This document shows positions 26,154 through 36,534 of a DNA stretch of 64,000 nt, one piece after another. The translations under genes and the position numbers were made by a program. The notes under the pieces were generated by a model. That model was not told the origin of the DNA. It did no database searches and was given only the letters and a program-made list of their open reading frames with translations. Positions within the stretch are counted from its first letter, which is position 1, and each line of letters opens with the position of its first letter. The DNA is from Thermoclostridium caenicola (lineage in GTDB: Bacteria > Bacillota > Clostridia > DSM-8532): assembly GCF_900142095.1 (NCBI RefSeq), contig NZ_FQZP01000006.1, forward strand, positions 1 to 64,000. The letters are read 5' to 3'.

Positions 26154-27281
26154 ATGATCAACAGGGACAGACTCGTAAACAGTTTTCTCGATATGGTTCG
26201 CATAGACAGCCTTACCAGGCAGGAGAGGGGCATGGCCGGTTACCTTCTGAAAACCCTGAAGGAGATGGGATTTGAGCCCTATGAGGACGATACGGGCGCA
26301 AAAATAGGCGGCAATGCGGGGAACGTGATCTGCCGTGTGCCCGGCATTCCCGGAAAACCCGCTTTGCTGCTCATGGCTCATATGGATACCGTGGCCCCGG
26401 GCATCGGCAAAAAACCCGTGGTTGACGGGGACCTGATCCGTTCCGACGGGACCACGGTGCTGGGCGGCGACGACGCGGCCGGGATCGCAGTGATCCTGGA
26501 AACCGTGCGTGCCATCAGGGAAGATGGTTTGCCCCACGGCGACCTGTACCTGGTGTTTACCGTGGCGGAGGAAGGCGGGCTCTTTGGGGCGAGGAACCTG
26601 GATATCAGCAAAATACCGGCCGATTTTGCCTTCATCATGGATGATGAGGGGCCCATCGCCACGGCGGCCGTCAAAGCGCCCTTCTATAACCGGTTCAAGG
26701 CCACCTTCATCGGGCGGGCAGCCCACGCCGGACTGGAGCCTGAGAAAGGCCTGAACGCCATTCTGCTGGCGTCAAAGGCGCTGGCGGAACTGCCCCATAT
26801 GGGCCGTATCGATGAGGAGAGCACGTCCAACATCGGTATCATCAACGGGGGCATTGCCCGCAATATCGTGAGCGAGACATGCGTGGTGGAAGGCGAGGTG
26901 CGTTCCATCCATGAGGACCGCCTGGAAAAATACACCCGGGAGATCCTGGACCATATCCGGGCTGTGACCGAAAAGATGGGCGGTCGCGTCGAGATAGAAG
27001 TGGAGCGCATGTATCCGGGTTACCATCTCGAAGAAACCAGTCCTATTATTCGTATCCTGAAGGATGCGGCCCAAAAGGCCGGCCTTCCCCTGAACCTCCA
27101 TGCCACAGGGGGCGGTAGCGATACCAACGTGATCAACGGCTACGGGATACCCGCCGTGGACATCAGCGTCGGCATGGACAGGGTTCACAGCACCGAGGAG
27201 CGGATCCGGATCTCCGATATGGAGAGGGCCTGCCGTTTCCTGGAAGCCATTATTGCGACCGCCCTGACATATAGTCGCTGA
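26154..27281 (+). CDS. M20-family metallopeptidase, tripeptidase T-like
   Basis: A 375-residue cytosolic zinc peptidase. HMDTV holds the first metal ligand (His76, Asp78), GGDDAAG the bridging Asp106, and AEEGG the catalytic Glu139/140 pair; GGGSDTNVI near the C terminus carries the last ligand region. An inserted dimerisation domain (about 180-290) is present. It most resembles peptidase T-like proteins that cleave small peptides. ATG 26154 follows AAAGGATGG. Its 3' end overlaps the convergent MotB-like gene by 32 bases. Confidence 0.85.
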   Translation: MINRDRLVNSFLDMVRIDSLTRQERGMAGYLLKTLKEMGFEPYEDDTGAKIGGNAGNVICRVPGIPGKPALLLMAHMDTVAPGIGKKPVVDGDLIRSDGTTVLGGDDAAGIAVILETVRAIREDGLPHGDLYLVFTVAEEGGLFGARNLDISKIPADFAFIMDDEGPIATAAVKAPFYNRFKATFIGRAAHAGLEPEKGLNAILLASKALAELPHMGRIDEESTSNIGIINGGIARNIVSETCVVEGEVRSIHEDRLEKYTREILDHIRAVTEKMGGRVEIEVERMYPGYHLEETSPIIRILKDAAQKAGLPLNLHATGGGSDTNVINGYGIPAVDISVGMDRVHSTEERIRISDMERACRFLEAIIATALTYSR

Positions 27282-28170
27282 TGATCTTCTGAAGATTGCC
27301 ATCCTTGATGTTGATGGAAATCTGGATGCGCCGGTTCTTGCTTTTGGCCGCCTCGTCATCGCCCAGGGCAATGGGCCTGAACTCAGAGAAGCCGGATGCC
27401 TGGAAATAGGCGCCGTATTTGGTTTCAAGCACCGGGTTACTCTTCATCATGGTTACGATGACGGCGATAGCGCGCTGGCAGGACAGGTTGTAGTTGTACT
27501 CAAAAGTATCGTCGGAATCGGCATATCCTGAAACGATGATGGCGTCAATATTCTTCCTGGTCTCCGGATCGCTGAGAATCCGCTCGAAGGCCACGGCGAA
27601 CTTCTCCAGGAGCTTTTGGCCGCTGGCGGATATGCGGCTGCTTCCTTTATCAAATAATAAACTGCTGTTGATGACCAGGTTGGCGTTGTCATCAATGTCC
27701 ACAAGGGGCTCCCCGCCTGTAGAAAGCAACGGGCCGAGCTCCTTTTCTATGGATTCCTTCACCTGGCCCAGGATGCTCAGGCGAAGGACCGAGATCTCCT
27801 GAAGCTGCGACCGAACCTTGGAAAGCTCCTCCTCTTTCTGGGCGAGGGCGGCCCGGTCCTGTTCCAGTTGGATCCTGAGGTTTTCAATTTCGGCCTCCCG
27901 GCTGCTCAGCGTGCTTTCCAGACTGCTGAGTTCGGCCTTTTTCGTCTCCAGTTCCCGGTTCACCGATTCCAGCTGGGCCTGCTTTCCGGCCAGCGCCATA
28001 TCGGCCTTCATGAGCCTGTCATCCCATACGCTGGCGTTGACGATCTGGCGGATGACCAGTATCAGGATACAGAAAAAAAGTACGAACACCAGGGAGGACA
28101 TCACATCGGTAAAGGAAGGCCAGAAGGATTCTTCTTCGGTGGCTTCACGCCGGGCTCTTGCAAGTCTCAT
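27250..28170 (-). CDS. MotB/OmpA-like protein (ZorB-like stator subunit)
   Basis: A 306-residue inner-membrane protein. A short cytosolic start leads to SFTDVMSSLVFVLFFCILIL: one membrane helix (about 24-43) preceded by Asp22, the position of the proton-carrying Asp in MotB and ZorB. A long coiled coil (about 55-135) and a C-terminal OmpA/MotB peptidoglycan-binding domain (about 160-300, with SGYADS and NRRIQISI) follow. It is coupled by ATGA to the MotA-like gene. Together they should form an ion-driven membrane motor. Type I/II Zorya effector genes are absent nearby, so a defence role is unproven. Confidence 0.75.
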   Translation of the reverse strand: MRLARARREATEEESFWPSFTDVMSSLVFVLFFCILILVIRQIVNASVWDDRLMKADMALAGKQAQLESVNRELETKKAELSSLESTLSSREAEIENLRIQLEQDRAALAQKEEELSKVRSQLQEISVLRLSILGQVKESIEKELGPLLSTGGEPLVDIDDNANLVINSSLLFDKGSSRISASGQKLLEKFAVAFERILSDPETRKNIDAIIVSGYADSDDTFEYNYNLSCQRAIAVIVTMMKSNPVLETKYGAYFQASGFSEFRPIALGDDEAAKSKNRRIQISINIKDGNLQKIISDYMSGRSQ

Positions 28171-29279
28171 GGATTCACCTGCCTTCTGTCAACGCTGGCC
28201 ACGGCCGCCTCATGGTAGTTCAGCAGCCTGTCCGGTATCTCGTAAACGGCCTTAAGGAACATTTCGCGGTCTTTTCGGGAATCATCCAGGCAGATCCTGA
28301 GATCGGAAATGACGGAGGTCATGTTTTCCAGTCTCCGGTTACTGGCCTGAATCTCGTCAATGATGCCCTCCAGGGTTTCCGCGCATCTGCTGATCCTGGC
28401 GCCACACTCAGAGATGGCCTGTGAAGTTCTGTCGAGGGAGTCGCAGAGGTAACCGGAGCTGGCCCGGAATTGTCCGATATTGGCCGAAAAATCCTCGTTG
28501 AAGTTTTTAAGGCCTTTGAGGCAGTCGGAAAAGCCTGATACCAGCTGCTCGAAAACGCCGATGGCCTCTCCCAGGTCCTGTGCCGTTTTCTGAACGAGAT
28601 CCTCGCCGTCCTTGTCGTCCTGGCGCAGCTGTTCCATGACCTCAGAGGCCACCTTGATATCCAGGTATTCTTCCAGCTGGGTGATCAGAAGCTCCTTTGC
28701 CGCAGCAGCGCTGAACAGGGAGGACGTGACCATGAAAAGAATTGAGAAGCCGGTCCCCAGGAGGCTTGTCACAAAGGCAACGGCCATGCCCTTGAAGGAA
28801 GAAATCAAGAGAGCCAAAACATCGGCACCGGTTTCCTGCATCAGCGTGTCGGCGTTGGTACTGGACATGATGTCGCCCATGTTCCCCACCGCATAGGTGA
28901 GCCCGATAAAGGTTCCGAACAGGCCGGTGGTGATGAGCAGGCTGTTGGTTCTTTTCAGGAAGCGCTCTGCCAGAAGGCAAGGCTTGAGGCAAACCTCCAT
29001 GCCGGTCTGAATGATGGAAAGGGTATTGATGCCGGAAAGGCCGCTTTCGGCTGCCTCCCGGTATTCCTCGGCAATCCATTGGAGCATGTCTGAGGAAAAT
29101 TCCTTCAGGTCACCTGCGCAATAACCTGCCAGTTCTTCGGACAGGCTGATGTACCTGCGCCTGACCAGGGTATTGGCATAGGATGCGCCGATGAATATGA
29201 ACATGATCAGTAAGGTGATGAAGGTTCCCACACCGCCCAGCTGGCGGTACAGGCTTATCAGACCATCCAGCACAGTCAA
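28167..29279 (-). CDS. MotA/TolQ/ExbB-like protein (ZorA-like stator subunit)
   Basis: A 370-residue membrane protein. One helix near residues 15-33, then a pair around 112-135 and 148-185 with the conserved TTGLFGTFIGLTYAVG and a Gly-rich FVTSLLGTGFSILF, match the MotA/ExbB proton-channel core. The C-terminal 170 residues are a long cytoplasmic coiled coil, as in ZorA, rather than the compact MotA end. It is the first gene of a two-gene unit with the MotB-like partner. Flagellar genes are absent from the window. Confidence 0.75.
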   Translation of the reverse strand: MTVLDGLISLYRQLGGVGTFITLLIMFIFIGASYANTLVRRRYISLSEELAGYCAGDLKEFSSDMLQWIAEEYREAAESGLSGINTLSIIQTGMEVCLKPCLLAERFLKRTNSLLITTGLFGTFIGLTYAVGNMGDIMSSTNADTLMQETGADVLALLISSFKGMAVAFVTSLLGTGFSILFMVTSSLFSAAAAKELLITQLEEYLDIKVASEVMEQLRQDDKDGEDLVQKTAQDLGEAIGVFEQLVSGFSDCLKGLKNFNEDFSANIGQFRASSGYLCDSLDRTSQAISECGARISRCAETLEGIIDEIQASNRRLENMTSVISDLRICLDDSRKDREMFLKAVYEIPDRLLNYHEAAVASVDRRQVNP

Positions 29280-29541
29280 TCACATCCTCTGTTGCAGGCT
29301 TGTCCCGTTTTCCGGCAACCGGTACTCAGGCCGGTCGATTAAATGTATATGGGACATGCCCCGCATTTAGAACATTTCCGGGCGGTGTGGAGCGATCCGG
29401 GTTTAAATGCCGTGCTGCGCACCTGGCGAAGGCCAGTTTGTGGCATGCTTTATTTCCAATGCGGGCATGAAACATGGAACAGACAAGATGGGCAAAAGGC
29501 GGACAAGCCCGGTCGGAAAAGGAGGGGCTCAGAAAAGCAAA

Positions 29542-29586
29542 TAAAAATGGGATCTGTCCCACAATCCTTATGGAACAGTCCCATTC
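29542..29586 (-). terminator. Terminator of gdhA
   Basis: On the minus strand AATGGGA plus CTGTTCC pairs with GGGACAG plus TCCCATT (one-base bulges) and is followed by TTTTATTT. It lies about 55 bases past the gdhA stop. The rest of the gap 29280-29642 shows no gene. Confidence 0.75.
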
Positions 29587-29642
29587 CTGTAAGAAGACTC
29601 TCGCATATTGCCAAAACCGATGCTTTGACCGGTTCTGTCGAC

Positions 29643-30980
<1,338 letters not shown>

Positions 30981-31158
30981 TTATCCTCCAATTCATGACA
31001 TAAAAATGAATTTGACACCTAATCAACTTGCACACCGACCTTTATCCTCCGGCTGGATGCGATACCGACGGAACCCCTGCAGGGCCAGTGCTTCCAATAT
31101 TTTTCTATTTTGTCCCATACAGTAAATTGTAAAATTAACTATTTATTAGAACAAGGTA

Positions 31159-31187
31159 ATTATAACAAAGTCACCCTGAGTGTGCAA
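31159..31187 (-). promoter_or_regulatory. gdhA promoter
   Basis: On the minus strand TTGCAC (31187-31182) and TATAAT (31164-31159) are 17 bases apart. The leader to the gdhA start is about 175 bases. A weaker pair, TTGTTC (31154-31149) and TACAAT (31131-31126), also with 17-base spacing, lies just downstream. Confidence 0.65.
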
Positions 31188-31309
31188 GATCATAAATCAA
31201 AAATTGCAAATTGATATCCATGTGTTTTATGCATGGCATGGCGTTTACGCATATACGTTATTTTGCGCAGCTGCCGCCTTATAAATTTTTCCGGCTGGCG
31301 GATCGGAAA

Positions 31310-31340
31310 GCAAAAAAGAAAGATGCCTTCCGGCATCCTT
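31310..31340 (-). terminator. Terminator of the nfnAB unit
   Basis: On the minus strand GATGCC and GGCATC pair around GGAA and are followed by TTTCTTTTTT, a few bases past the nfnB stop. Confidence 0.85.
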
Positions 31341-31351
31341 CGTGTCTTTCT

Positions 31352-32752
31352 TCATGATTGGGCTTTTGCCCGGATATATTCATCGATGGCCTTCGCCGCC
31401 TTTTTCCCTGCACCCATGGCCAGGATGACGGTTGCGGAGCCGGTTACCGCATCTCCGCCTGCAAAAACACCCTCCCTGGATGTCTGGCAGGTATTCTCGT
31501 CGACGACAATGCAACCCTTCTTATTGGTTTCAAGTCCCGTCGTGGTGCTCCGGATGAGGGGATTGGGCGATGTGCCGATGGCGATGATCACCGTGTCCAC
31601 CTCAAGAACATGCTCGGAACCCTCTTTGGGAACGGGACGCCTTCTGCCTGAAGCGTCGGGCTCGCCCAAGGCCATCTCCACGCACTCCATGCCGCGGACC
31701 CAGCCCTTTTCGTCACCGAGGATCCGGGTAGGATTGGTGAGGAGCTTGAAGATGATCCCTTCTTCCTTCGCGTGATGGACCTCTTCGAGACGGGCCGGCA
31801 TTTCGGCTTCGGAACGCCTGTATACGATATAAACGTTATCGGCACCCAGGCGCTTTGCGCTTCTTGCGGCATCCATGGCCACGTTTCCGCCGCCCACCAC
31901 CGCTACATTACGGCCCCGGAAGACAGGCGTGTCGGCTTCCGGGAATTTATAGGCTTTCATCAGGTTGATTCGGGTAAGGAATTCATTGGCCGAATAGACC
32001 CCGTTCAGGTTTTCGCCGGGTATCCCCATGAACATGGGCAGACCGGCGCCCGAACCGATGAATACGGCTTCATAGCCTTCTTCAAACAGCTCGTCCACGT
32101 TCAGCGTTTTTCCGATCACCATGTTGGTACGGATCTCCACGCCAAGGGCCTTCAGGGCATCAATTTCCCGCTGGACCAGGTCCTTGGGAAGCCTGAATTC
32201 CGGGATGCCGTACACCAGTACGCCTCCGGCCTTGTGGAAGGCCTCAAACACGGTGACATCATAGCCCATCTTGGCCAGATCGCCGGCGCAGGTGAGTCCG
32301 GCCGGTCCGGAACCTATCACGGCCACCTTTTTGCCATTGCGCGGGGATTTGACCACCGGCTTTGTGATATGCTTCATGTACCAGTCGGCGGCAAAGCGTT
32401 CCAGCCTACCGATGGCCACGGGTTCTCCCTTGATGCCGCGCACGCATTGCTGCTCGCACTGGGTCTCCTGGGGACATACCCTTCCGCATATGGCGGGAAG
32501 GCTGTTGGTTTCATAGATTTTTTCATAGGCCTTTTCAAATTCCCCGGCAGCGATCAGGGTGATGAATTCCGGAATCCTGACGTTGACCGGGCAGCCCGAC
32601 ATGCAGGGCCTGTGCTTGCAGTTGAGGCAGCGCTGTGCCTCTTCGATGGCCATTTCTTCGGTATAGCCCAGGGCAACCTCGGAGAAGTTCCTGTTCCTGA
32701 CCTGGGGATCCTGTTCCGGCATGGGAACCTTTTTCAGAGACATATTAGGCAT
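31352..32752 (-). CDS. nfnB: NfnB: FeS-flavoprotein subunit of NADH-dependent ferredoxin:NADP oxidoreductase (GltA-like)
   Basis: A 466-residue flavoprotein related to the glutamate synthase small subunit. Two N-terminal cysteine clusters (Cys42/45/50/54 and Cys89/93/99/103) bind [4Fe-4S] centres. GSGPAG (147-152) binds FAD and GGGNVAMDAARSAKRLG binds NADP(H). With the overlapping upstream gene it forms NfnAB, which couples ferredoxin and NADH oxidation to NADP reduction. Automatic annotation often calls it glutamate synthase, but the partner shows it is the transhydrogenase. Its start overlaps the nfnA end by eight bases. Confidence 0.88.
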   Translation of the reverse strand: MPNMSLKKVPMPEQDPQVRNRNFSEVALGYTEEMAIEEAQRCLNCKHRPCMSGCPVNVRIPEFITLIAAGEFEKAYEKIYETNSLPAICGRVCPQETQCEQQCVRGIKGEPVAIGRLERFAADWYMKHITKPVVKSPRNGKKVAVIGSGPAGLTCAGDLAKMGYDVTVFEAFHKAGGVLVYGIPEFRLPKDLVQREIDALKALGVEIRTNMVIGKTLNVDELFEEGYEAVFIGSGAGLPMFMGIPGENLNGVYSANEFLTRINLMKAYKFPEADTPVFRGRNVAVVGGGNVAMDAARSAKRLGADNVYIVYRRSEAEMPARLEEVHHAKEEGIIFKLLTNPTRILGDEKGWVRGMECVEMALGEPDASGRRRPVPKEGSEHVLEVDTVIIAIGTSPNPLIRSTTTGLETNKKGCIVVDENTCQTSREGVFAGGDAVTGSATVILAMGAGKKAAKAIDEYIRAKAQS

Positions 32753-33590
32753 TCAGAACACCTCCCAACCGGCAGGCGTGGCGTTCCAGGGAGATCCTTT
32801 CATCTTCCCTGTAAATGGAAAGCCGCCGAATCAATTCGTCGAAATCCACCAGGTGACCGTCAAAATCAGGTCCGTCCACGCAGGCAAATTTGGTCTCGCC
32901 GCCAACTGTGACCCGGCATCCGCCGCACATGCCCGTGCCGTCGATCATGACGGGGTTGAGGCTGACAATGGTCTTGATGCCGTACGGCCGCGTGACGTCG
33001 CATACCACCTTCATCATGATGGGCGGACCGATGGCAATGACCACATCGTACTGTGCCCCTTCTTCGATGCGCTGTTTCAGGATGTCGGAGACGAAGCCGC
33101 GGGTTCCGTTTGAACCGTCATCGGTGGTGACAAACAGACGGTTGGACACTTTCGCCATTTCCTGCTCGAGAATGATCAGGTCCTTGTTCCTGAACCCGAT
33201 GATGACGTCCACTTCAACGCCCAAGCCGAACAGTTTCTTGGCCTGCGGGTAGGCGATGGCGGTGCCCAGGCCGCCGCCTATCACAGCGGCTTTCTTAACC
33301 CCCTCAAAATGGGAGGCCACACCCAGAGGGCCGCAAAAATCGGCGATGGCATCACCGGCTTCAAGGCTGCCCAGAAGCCTGGTGGTGGCGCCAACCTCCT
33401 GAAAGATGATGGTCACGGATCCCTTTTCCCTGTCGTAATCCGCGATGGTCAGAGGGATTCTCTCACCCTCATCATGAACCCGCAGGATGATGAACTGGCC
33501 TGGCTCAGCCTTACGGGCAACATAAGGCGCCTCAATCTCAAGCAGTTTCACCTGGGGGTTCAGTATCTCTTTCCTCAGGATTCTGTACAT
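32745..33590 (-). CDS. nfnA: NfnA: ferredoxin-NADP reductase-like subunit
   Basis: A 281-residue flavoprotein of the dihydroorotate dehydrogenase electron-transfer (PyrK-like) family. The FAD barrel has IPLTIADYD (45-53), the NAD fold has VIGGGLGTAIAYP (103-115), and a C-terminal [2Fe-2S] site has Cys222, Cys225 and Cys237 (GMCGGCRVTVGG). It binds NADH and passes electrons to NfnB. Gene order nfnA-nfnB with overlap is typical of Clostridia. Start has AAGGAG upstream. Confidence 0.88.
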   Translation of the reverse strand: MYRILRKEILNPQVKLLEIEAPYVARKAEPGQFIILRVHDEGERIPLTIADYDREKGSVTIIFQEVGATTRLLGSLEAGDAIADFCGPLGVASHFEGVKKAAVIGGGLGTAIAYPQAKKLFGLGVEVDVIIGFRNKDLIILEQEMAKVSNRLFVTTDDGSNGTRGFVSDILKQRIEEGAQYDVVIAIGPPIMMKVVCDVTRPYGIKTIVSLNPVMIDGTGMCGGCRVTVGGETKFACVDGPDFDGHLVDFDELIRRLSIYREDERISLERHACRLGGVLNA

Positions 33591-33847
33591 ACCGAACGTC
33601 TCCTTTGCCTTGAGCTATGAGCTGTTAGGATTAATTATACACGGTGATCTGCCCTGTGTGAAGTTATATATCTTATATATCCTATCAGGGTGATATGAAA
33701 AATGCCTTACGTGCTGTGATGCGGATGTGCTTCCTGCTTTTCAGGCGGATGAAAACCGGACAGGACAGGGTTTTTGCCAATGTCCACATATAACCTGCGG
33801 GTGGTTCATAAGCTTTATGGGCGGATATTCACTGAAGGAGTCTGTGC

Positions 33848-35398
33848 ATGGCCCGTCGCTCACTGAAGTACAACGCGGCTGTTCTTTCCATAACCGGCTT
33901 TCTCGTTAAGGCCATTGGTTTCTTTTACCGCATTTTCATCGCCAACTGCATCGGTGCTGAAGGCCTGGGGCTGTACCAGCTGATTGTACCCATCTACTCG
34001 CTCCTGGTCCTGGTCCTGTCGGCCGGCATATCGGTGGCGGTATCTCGTTTTGTGGCGGAAGAGACATCCTCCGGCAGGATACGCGCGGGCATGAAAATCG
34101 CATCATTGGCTGCCGGTGTGGTTCTTGTTACAGGCGTTGTTGTTTCGCTGATTCTGATTCTGAACGTGGACACCATGCTGCTGGCATTTGCCAAGGATCT
34201 CCGGGCACGCAGGTCCCTGCTCTGGATGCTCGCCCTGGTTCCCCCAATTGCCGCAGCATCGGCCTATAAAGGCTATTTTTACGGGAAGGAGCAGGTTATT
34301 CCCAATGCCATCGGGCAAGTGGCCGAACAGTTGTCCAAGCTGGCTTTTGTGGTGGTCATGCATCCTCATTTCGTCAACAAAGGCATTGAAAGCATGTGCC
34401 TGCTCGCCACGCTGGGTCTCATGGTTGGCGAATGCGTCAATGTCTTCTGCGTGTTCTGCGCTTTCCAGTATGAGAAGTTCAAAAACCGCGCCAGACCGGA
34501 GAGGGAAATCCGTACCCGTACCCTGGCCAAGAAGCTTGTCAGGACTGCCCTTCCCATTTCTGCCAACCGGCTGGTGCTTTCAGTTTTGGGGACAGTGGAA
34601 AGCCTCATCATTCCGCAAAGGCTGACCCTTTCAGGGCTGACCTTCCAGGAAAGCCTCGAGGTTCTGGGACGGCTCAACGGCATGGCAGCTCCCCTGGTGT
34701 TCTTCCCGTCCATGCTGCCCATGGCGCTGGCGACTGCACTGGTTCCGGCTATCGCCGGGGCTGTCTCCTCGGGCAGGTATGCGGTGGCCAACAGGCAGAT
34801 TTCCCAGTCCATCCGTCTGACCCTGACCATGGGGCTTGTATTCACCGCATTTTTTGCCATATGCAGCCATGAGATAGCCGAATTCATCTATCCTGGAAAG
34901 GATGTGGGTCATATCCTGCACCTGCTGTCGTACACAGGGGTATTCCTGTATCTCCAGCAGACCATGCTGGGCATCCTCAACGGTTTGGCGAGGGAATCGG
35001 CCATCCTGTGCAACACCCTCACCGGGAGCATCGTCAGGATTCTTCTGGTCTGGTTCTGCCTGCCGATCTGGGGAACGGATGCCTATATTGTAGGGGTTAT
35101 CGCAGGAAGCCTGATCACCATCATCCTGAACTTCCTGGAGATATCCAGGATAACGGGCATGTCCATCGATATCGGCGAGTGGTTCATAAAGCCGCTTGCG
35201 GCCACTCTGGCAGGTGCACTTCTGTCCCTGCTCATCAAGCGGATTCCCGGCCTTTGGGGAGGGGCGGGTAGGCTGCAGTTGTTGATCCCCATGGTCATTT
35301 CATTTGCTGTTATTGTGGTGGTTTTCATGGTGACAGGAGTTATCAGGAGCGAGGACATCAGGCGATGGACCCGCCGGAATCATGCCGCGCTGTATTAG
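33848..35398 (+). CDS. spoVB: Stage V sporulation protein B, lipid flippase family
   Basis: A 516-residue polytopic membrane protein of the MOP/polysaccharide flippase superfamily with about 14 predicted helices. The N-terminal RSLKYNAAVLSITGFLVKAI and FFYRIFIANCIGAEGLGLYQL are characteristic of SpoVB, which is required for spore cortex synthesis, probably by flipping a lipid-linked precursor. Start ATG has AAGGAG eight bases before it. The 217 bases after its stop are purine-rich and contain only the CtsR box. Confidence 0.9.
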   Translation: MARRSLKYNAAVLSITGFLVKAIGFFYRIFIANCIGAEGLGLYQLIVPIYSLLVLVLSAGISVAVSRFVAEETSSGRIRAGMKIASLAAGVVLVTGVVVSLILILNVDTMLLAFAKDLRARRSLLWMLALVPPIAAASAYKGYFYGKEQVIPNAIGQVAEQLSKLAFVVVMHPHFVNKGIESMCLLATLGLMVGECVNVFCVFCAFQYEKFKNRARPEREIRTRTLAKKLVRTALPISANRLVLSVLGTVESLIIPQRLTLSGLTFQESLEVLGRLNGMAAPLVFFPSMLPMALATALVPAIAGAVSSGRYAVANRQISQSIRLTLTMGLVFTAFFAICSHEIAEFIYPGKDVGHILHLLSYTGVFLYLQQTMLGILNGLARESAILCNTLTGSIVRILLVWFCLPIWGTDAYIVGVIAGSLITIILNFLEISRITGMSIDIGEWFIKPLAATLAGALLSLLIKRIPGLWGGAGRLQLLIPMVISFAVIVVVFMVTGVIRSEDIRRWTRRNHAALY

Positions 35399-35533
35399 GA
35401 TGTGAAATAGAAAGAAATTTAAAGAAATAGAGAGAAAACAAGAGAATGGATGAGATGATGTACAAAATTCTGCCTGTGAAAGTCGGTGTGGGATTTGATC
35501 TCGAAAGGTAAGAGAAGGTAAAATGAGCTTGAA

Positions 35534-35550
35534 GGTCAAAGAAAGTCAAA
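35534..35550. promoter_or_regulatory. CtsR operator upstream of hsp20
   Basis: GGTCAAAGAAAGTCAAA fits the CtsR heptad direct repeat (RGTCAAANANRGTCAAA) at every fixed position. It lies 65 bases before the hsp20 start, so heat-induced loss of CtsR would release hsp20. No CIRCE element was seen. Confidence 0.75.
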
Positions 35551-35615
35551 ATCAAAATAACCGAATAAGATAATGATGTGCAACCAAAACTAAAAAAGAA
35601 AACGGAGGTGTTACG

Positions 35616-36065
35616 ATGTTCAGTTTAATCCCTTTTTCCAGGAGAAACAGCGGTATTTCCAGAAGAGACGACTTCTTCGGTTTGGAACAGTTCTTCCATG
35701 ACTTTTTCCGGGATCCCTTCTTCTCCAGGCTCTCATCCTTTGCATCCCCCATCAGGGCCGACGTGCGGGAGACCGAGCATGAATACATTGTAGAAGCTGA
35801 AATTCCGGGCGTTCGCAAAGAAGATATCTCCATAGAGATCTCCGATGATGTCCTGACCCTGGGGGTGGACACCAGGAGGGAAGTGAACGAGGAATCCGAG
35901 GGCTACATCTACAGGGAACGCTCCACCGGCTCCTTCAAGCGCAGCTTCCATGTCCAGGGTATCAGGAATGACGACGTGAAAGCTTCCTACAAGGATGGCA
36001 TCCTGACCATTGTTCTTCCCAAAGACGAAAAGACAAAAGGGGCCAGGAGGATCCAGATCGACTAA
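35616..36065 (+). CDS. hsp20: Small heat-shock protein Hsp20
   Basis: A 149-residue holdase chaperone. The short N-terminal arm (SLIPFSRRNSG to FFRDPFFSRL) is rich in Phe and Arg; the alpha-crystallin domain (about 45-140) contains EAEIPGVRKEDISIEI and ends with YKDGILTIVLPKDE. A basic tail follows. AACGGAGG precedes the start. Regulation by CtsR is inferred from the operator upstream, and a hairpin terminator follows. Confidence 0.93.
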   Translation: MFSLIPFSRRNSGISRRDDFFGLEQFFHDFFRDPFFSRLSSFASPIRADVRETEHEYIVEAEIPGVRKEDISIEISDDVLTLGVDTRREVNEESEGYIYRERSTGSFKRSFHVQGIRNDDVKASYKDGILTIVLPKDEKTKGARRIQID

Positions 36066-36092
36066 TCATAAAACCTTTCCATTCTCACGATA

Positions 36093-36136
36093 GCATCCGG
36101 CAGACACGCTCCGGCAGTCTGCCGGATGCACTTATT
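36093..36136 (+). terminator. Hairpin terminator after hsp20
   Basis: A 13-bp perfect stem (GCATCCGGCAGAC with GTCTGCCGGATGC) around an 11-base loop, followed by ACTTATTTA, lies 27 bases after the stop. Confidence 0.75.
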
Positions 36137-36172
36137 TAGTTGGATGTAACAGGTTGGAAGTTGAATTGTTGG

Positions 36173-36194
36173 AGACCCCGAGTGGTCTTTTTTT
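36173..36194 (+). terminator. Second short terminator
   Basis: AGACC and GGTCT pair around a six-base loop (CCGAGT) and are followed by seven T. It may back up the hsp20 terminator or belong to the adjacent repeat. Confidence 0.5.
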
Positions 36195-36199
36195 CATAT

Positions 36200-36400
36200 C
36201 ATTGCGAGGAGCAGACCGACGAAGCAATCTCAGTCACTTCCGTAACCAACCGCGGGTATGAAGAGATTGCCGCGCCTCACTTTGCGAGGCTTTCAATGAC
36301 AACCGTACAGGAAAGGGAGCCCGTAAGGGTTAAGGCCGCATTGCGATAAGGTGCCAAAACAGCCTGTGAGAATGGGATAAGGGCGCCTGCTCGCAATGAC
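36200..36400. repeat. Dispersed ATTGCGAGG-type intergenic repeat, copy B
   Basis: Shares with copy A (9905-10086) the words ATTGCGAGGAGCAGACCGAC followed by GAAGCAATCTCA, GATTGCCGCGC...CAATGACA, AGGAAAGGGAGCCCGTAA and TCGCAATGAC. The GAGGAGCAG word is inverted relative to copy A while the GGGAGCCCGTAA word is in the same orientation. No reliable gene lies in 36066-36534. Confidence 0.7.
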
Positions 36401-36445
36401 AAGGCGGGCATGGCTTTATGATGCCATATTTGGACAAATGGCCGT

Positions 36446-36474
36446 TTGCATGGGTTACAGGAGTTATGTATAAT
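36446..36474 (+). promoter_or_regulatory. Promoter for the PHP/prfA unit
   Basis: TTGCAT at 36446-36451 and TATAAT at 36469-36474 with 17-base spacing, 61 bases before the PHP gene. Confidence 0.6.
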
Positions 36475-36534
36475 TGATCAGGTAAAAGATGAGGCTATGG
36501 AACGAAAAGGATCCAGCCATCAGGAGGCATCATC

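Noticed and set aside
27250-29279. A complete Zorya defence system
   Set aside because: Only the ZorA/ZorB-like pair is present; neighbours are a peptidase and glutamate dehydrogenase, not ZorC, ZorD or ZorE.
31352-32752. Glutamate synthase small subunit
   Set aside because: No large subunit is adjacent, whereas an overlapping PyrK-like NfnA gene is, so NfnB is the better call.
33727-33909. A 60-codon frame before spoVB
   Set aside because: It overlaps the well-supported spoVB start in another frame and has no clear domain or ribosome binding site.
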